Origin: a bacterium
Lineage (GTDB): Bacteria > UBA9089
Direction of reading: 5' to 3'
DNA: 10,019 nt
Assembly: GCA_003485015.1 (NCBI GenBank)
Contig: DNCN01000021.1
Location: 1 to 10,019, forward strand
Each line of letters starts with the position of its first letter. The first letter of the stretch is position 1. Below are positions 7,671 to 10,019 of this stretch, in pieces. Below the pieces are notes generated by a model. That model was not told the DNA's origin. It saw only the letters and a list, made by a program, of their open reading frames with translations, and ran no database searches. A program made the position numbers and the translations under genes.

Positions 7671-7685
7671 TCAAAGTTTTGTCAA
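7657..7685 (-). promoter_or_regulatory. Candidate sigma70-type promoter for carB-pfkB
   Basis: On the - strand a perfect -35 box TTGACA (complement of 7680-7685) is followed after exactly 17 bases by TAAAGT (complement of 7657-7662), a 4/6 match to the -10 consensus. Transcription would begin near 7650, giving a leader of about 25 bases with the carB ribosome-binding site. The -10 box lies within the second (upstream) copy of the 16-bp duplication. The -35 is strong and the -10 weak, so confidence is moderate. Confidence 0.55.
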
Positions 7686-7839
7686 GTCAATAAATACTAC
7701 CACTTTAAACTAATTCCCTCTGTATTTTCCCTATCCTAAACCTCTTATATGAAGAGACTTACCTTTGCGCAACCCCTTCGACCCCCAAGTCTTGCTTCTC
7801 AAGCCGTTCTCCTAAGGAGAGTATTTTTGGTCTTTTTTC

Positions 7840-7868
7840 TTGTCAATCAAGCTGTAATGGAGTAAAAT
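7840..7868 (+). promoter_or_regulatory. Candidate sigma70-type promoter for mnmG
   Basis: TTGTCA (7840-7845, 5/6 match to the -35 consensus) is followed after 17 bases by TAAAAT (7863-7868, 5/6 match to the -10 consensus). The start of transcription would be near 7875, giving a very short leader that still contains the AGAGGAAG ribosome-binding site (7877-7884) before the ATG at 7888. This is the best promoter match in the window. Confidence 0.65.
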
Positions 7869-7887
7869 AGGTGCAAAGAGGAAGAGA

Positions 7888-9834
7888 ATGTCTTTTGATT
7901 ATGAGATTATTGTCGTTGGTGGGGGGCACGCCGGATGCGAGGCCGCCTTAGCCGCCTCACGAATGGGGGCCAAGGTGCTTCTTCTCACCATAGACCCAAA
8001 GACCATCGCCCAGATGTCCTGTAATCCAGCTATTGGTGGTCTCTCTAAAGGCCAACTGGTTAAAGAGATGGATGTCTTGGGTGGCGAGATGGGACGGGTG
8101 ACCGACATTACTGGTTTACAATTCCGGATGCTCAACACTGGAAAGGGTCCAGCGGTTAGATCCCCAAGGGCTCAGGTGGATAAGCGAGCTTACCAATCCT
8201 TGATGTACCGCACTTTAGAAGATCAGGAGGGACTAGAGATAAGATCGGGTCTTGTCGAAGAACTCCTTGTAAGATCTTCAAAGAGAGGACGACAAGTTAT
8301 TGGGGTTTTAACTCAGGACGGGACAAAATATAGGACAAAAAAGGTTATTCTTACCACCGGAACCTTCTTAAATGGTCTTATCCATATCGGTGAAACCTCT
8401 TGTCCTGCTGGTCGGGCTAATGAGCCTCCCTCAATAGGCTTGGCTAAGAGCTTGCAGGAGCTGGGTTTTAGTGTTGGCCGGCTGAAGACTGGTACTAGCC
8501 CCCGCCTCGATAAACAGACCATTGACTTCTCTCGATTGAAGGTACAGGAAGGAGATAAACCTCCCACTCCCTTCTCTTTCAGGACTGAGAAGATCGAACA
8601 GGAACAATTTCCTTGTTACCTCACTTATACTAACCACACCACTCACAAGATAATCCGTGAGAATCTCCATAAAACAGCCCTCTATAGTGGTCGGATTAAA
8701 GGTATCGGTGTACGCTACTGCCCCTCGATCGAGGATAAAGTGGTCCGGTTCAAAGAGAGGAATTGCCACCGGATTATCTTAGAGCCAGAAGGAAGAGATA
8801 CAGATGTCTTCTACATCAATGGGCTCTCCACTAGCCTTCCTGAGGAGATCCAGATAAAGGTCCTTCGGACTATCGAGGGCTTGAAGGAGGCAGAAATCCT
8901 CCATTCGGGCTATGCCATCGAATACGACTTCATCTACCCCATCCAGCTCCTACCTACCTTGGAATCGAGATCTATCTCCGGTCTATACTTTGCTGGTCAG
9001 ATCAACGGTACCACCGGTTACGAAGAGGCAGCTAGTCAAGGGATGATAGCTGGAATAAATGCGACTTTAAAACTTAAGAAGAGGCTCCCCTTCATTCTCA
9101 AAAGATCTGAGGCGTATATCGGTGTCTTGATCGATGACCTAGTGACTAAAGGGGTCTCTGAACCTTACCGAATGTTCACCTCAAGGGCTGAATATCGTCT
9201 GCTCCTGCGTCAGGATAATGCTGACTTGAGATTGATGGGGTATGGCTATCGGTTTGGGCTAATCAGCGAAGAAGAGTATAGTGAGTGTATCGATAGAAAG
9301 AGAAGGATAAAGGAGGAGATGCTCCGGCTGAAGAGAACGACCACCTCCCCTCAAATACTTGAAGAGAGAGGTCTCTCCCATTTAAACATCAAAGGATCAA
9401 CCTCTCTGGCCCAGATACTGAAGCGGCCAGAGGTAAATTACCAGGATTTGAAGAGGCTAGATGGATTCGACCCTAATCTCCATCCTAAGGTAATTGAGCA
9501 AGTAGAGATAGAGGTAAAGTATGAAGGCTACATTAAACGCCAACTCCAGGAGATAGAACGATTTAAAAAACTCGAGGAAAAGAGAATCCCAATAGATCTA
9601 GACTACTCTACTGTTCCAGGCCTCTCCTACCAAACAAGGGAGAAACTCTCTCAGTTGAAGCCCCTCTCCATTGGTCAAGCCTCACGTATCCCAGACATCC
9701 GCTTGGTGGATGTATCGGTCTTGCTCATCTACCTTGAATCCCTTGGAAAGAGAAAGCTCCTCAAAAAAGAGGTAGGGGATAAACCCCCTACTTCTTCAAC
9801 CGAGGGAGACCACTTTTTAAATGGGTCTCATTGA
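7888..9834 (+). CDS. mnmG: tRNA uridine-5-carboxymethylaminomethyl(34) modification enzyme MnmG (GidA)
   Basis: With its partner MnmE, this FAD enzyme installs the 5-carboxymethylaminomethyl group on the wobble uridine of certain tRNAs, improving decoding and frame maintenance; cytoplasmic. The FAD-binding Rossmann motif is VVGGGHAGCEAA (residues 9-20). The two catalytic-type cysteines of the family are Cys45 in MSCNPAIGGLSKG and Cys278 in RYCPSIEDKVVRF. Other signatures are GPAVRSPRAQVDKRAY, FAGQINGTTGYEEAASQG and EPYRMFTSRAEYRLLLRQDNAD, and the C-terminal helical domain ends in DVSVLLIYLES. At 648 residues it is about 20 longer than E. coli MnmG (629); the extra is a polar 30-residue tail (619-648) whose DNA holds a hairpin at 9767-9796. 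The usual neighbours (mnmE, rsmG, parAB) are not in the window. It is divergent from carB and convergent with a flagellar gene. Confidence 0.97.
   Translation: MSFDYEIIVVGGGHAGCEAALAASRMGAKVLLLTIDPKTIAQMSCNPAIGGLSKGQLVKEMDVLGGEMGRVTDITGLQFRMLNTGKGPAVRSPRAQVDKRAYQSLMYRTLEDQEGLEIRSGLVEELLVRSSKRGRQVIGVLTQDGTKYRTKKVILTTGTFLNGLIHIGETSCPAGRANEPPSIGLAKSLQELGFSVGRLKTGTSPRLDKQTIDFSRLKVQEGDKPPTPFSFRTEKIEQEQFPCYLTYTNHTTHKIIRENLHKTALYSGRIKGIGVRYCPSIEDKVVRFKERNCHRIILEPEGRDTDVFYINGLSTSLPEEIQIKVLRTIEGLKEAEILHSGYAIEYDFIYPIQLLPTLESRSISGLYFAGQINGTTGYEEAASQGMIAGINATLKLKKRLPFILKRSEAYIGVLIDDLVTKGVSEPYRMFTSRAEYRLLLRQDNADLRLMGYGYRFGLISEEEYSECIDRKRRIKEEMLRLKRTTTSPQILEERGLSHLNIKGSTSLAQILKRPEVNYQDLKRLDGFDPNLHPKVIEQVEIEVKYEGYIKRQLQEIERFKKLEEKRIPIDLDYSTVPGLSYQTREKLSQLKPLSIGQASRIPDIRLVDVSVLLIYLESLGKRKLLKKEVGDKPPTSSTEGDHFLNGSH
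9763..9796 (-). terminator. Rho-independent terminator on the - strand, inside the 3' end of mnmG
   Basis: On the + strand AAGAGGTAGGGG (9767-9778) pairs with CCCCTACTTCTT (9785-9796), giving 12 bp with one G-U, around a six-base loop. Read on the - strand the stem is followed at once by TTTTTT (complement of 9763-9768), the classic terminator layout. On the + strand the 3' flank is CAACCGAGG, with no T-run, so mnmG itself would not terminate here. The expected client is the leftward flagellar transcript ending at 9892, about 100 bases away. Confidence 0.7.
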
Positions 9835-9891
9835 TGCTAAGAACGATTAGTTATCAACTGTCTTAGGCTACTAACCTATTATTCAGTTGGC

Positions 9892-10019
9892 TTACATCCT
9901 TAGTCTCATGACATCCATCAAGATTCGGTCTGCCTGGGTTATGACCCGGGAGTTGGCCATAAAGCCACGTTCGGCTAAGATCATATTGACAAATTCTGCA
10001 GCCAGGTTGACATTTGACC
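9892..10019 (-). CDS. flgE: Flagellar hook/basal-body rod family protein, C-terminus only (FlgE-like)
   Basis: The last 41 codons and the TAA stop of a gene that runs off the right edge of the window; too short to stand out by length, but recognisable. The residues run SNVNLAAEFVNMILAERGFM, then ANSRVITQADRILMDVMRLR, then a final Met. This is the conserved C-terminal helical segment of the flagellar hook and rod proteins (FlgE, FlgF, FlgG), which forms coiled coils in the D0 domain of the hook/rod tube outside the cell membrane. The pattern EFVNMIxxxRGFxANSRVIT with a final LMDVMRLR is closest to FlgE (hook), whereas FlgG usually has VVEEMVNMI and RAYE-type residues. The FlgE assignment is therefore likely but not certain. 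The gene points toward mnmG, with 57 bases between the two stops. It is probably the last gene of a flagellar operon, and the terminator at 9763-9796 would serve it. Confidence 0.8.
   Translation of the reverse strand, partial: SNVNLAAEFVNMILAERGFMANSRVITQADRILMDVMRLRM

Noticed and set aside
7765..7830. tRNA-like pieces (TTCGA, CTCCTAA loop, GGTCGAAGG on the - strand)
   Set aside because: The flanking stems do not pair, there is no acceptor stem and no complete T arm, so no tRNA can be folded.
7749..7865. A 38-codon ORF (ATG AAG AGA ...) in the carB-mnmG gap with a hydrophobic end (VFLVFFLV)
   Set aside because: No ribosome-binding site lies before the ATG, its 3' end overlaps the mnmG promoter boxes, and the sequence resembles no small protein I know. 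Chance ORF is the simplest reading.

Overview
The window holds ordinary bacterial chromosome with dense, mostly housekeeping genes. It suggests an anaerobic or fermentative, flagellated bacterium. The evidence is a multi-subunit pyruvate/2-oxoacid:ferredoxin oxidoreductase, typical of anaerobes, and the C-terminus of a flagellar hook/rod protein. Formyl-Met initiation (Fmt), Shine-Dalgarno sites and sigma70-like promoter boxes mark it as bacterial. Arginine codons AGG/AGA are frequent and base composition is moderate. I cannot name the phylum from this stretch.

Layout, left to right. (1) Bases 2-2060, + strand: the 3' part of porA and a complete porB, separated by one base and so the tail of a por operon. 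(2) Bases 2061-2468: a 150-base spacer, then a small solitary HicB-like gene, closed by a clear Rho-independent terminator at 2499-2524. (3) Bases 2546-3487, + strand: fmt, beginning only 21 bases after that terminator. (4) Bases 3495-7625, - strand: a two-gene operon carB-pfkB that converges on fmt with a 7-base gap. Both stop codons of the convergent pair lie in one hairpin. (5) Bases 7626-7887: a divergent promoter region with a candidate promoter for carB (leftward) and a good one for mnmG (rightward), plus a perfect 16-bp tandem duplication. (6) Bases 7888-9834, + strand: mnmG, with a C-terminal extension whose DNA carries a strong terminator-like hairpin reading on the - strand. (7) Bases 9892-10019, - strand: the last 41 codons of a flagellar hook (FlgE-type) gene, converging on mnmG.

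Functionally the genes do not form one pathway. PorAB serves pyruvate/acetyl-CoA and ferredoxin metabolism. CarB makes carbamoyl phosphate for pyrimidine and arginine synthesis. Fmt and MnmG serve translation (initiator tRNA formylation and tRNA wobble-uridine modification). The PfkB-family kinase phosphorylates an unidentified sugar or nucleoside. I found no mobile element, CRISPR array, rRNA or tRNA, and no clear novel system. The points worth a second look are regulatory: terminators in unusual places and the duplicated carB promoter element, with the orphan HicB-like gene and a divergent linker in CarB as secondary points.
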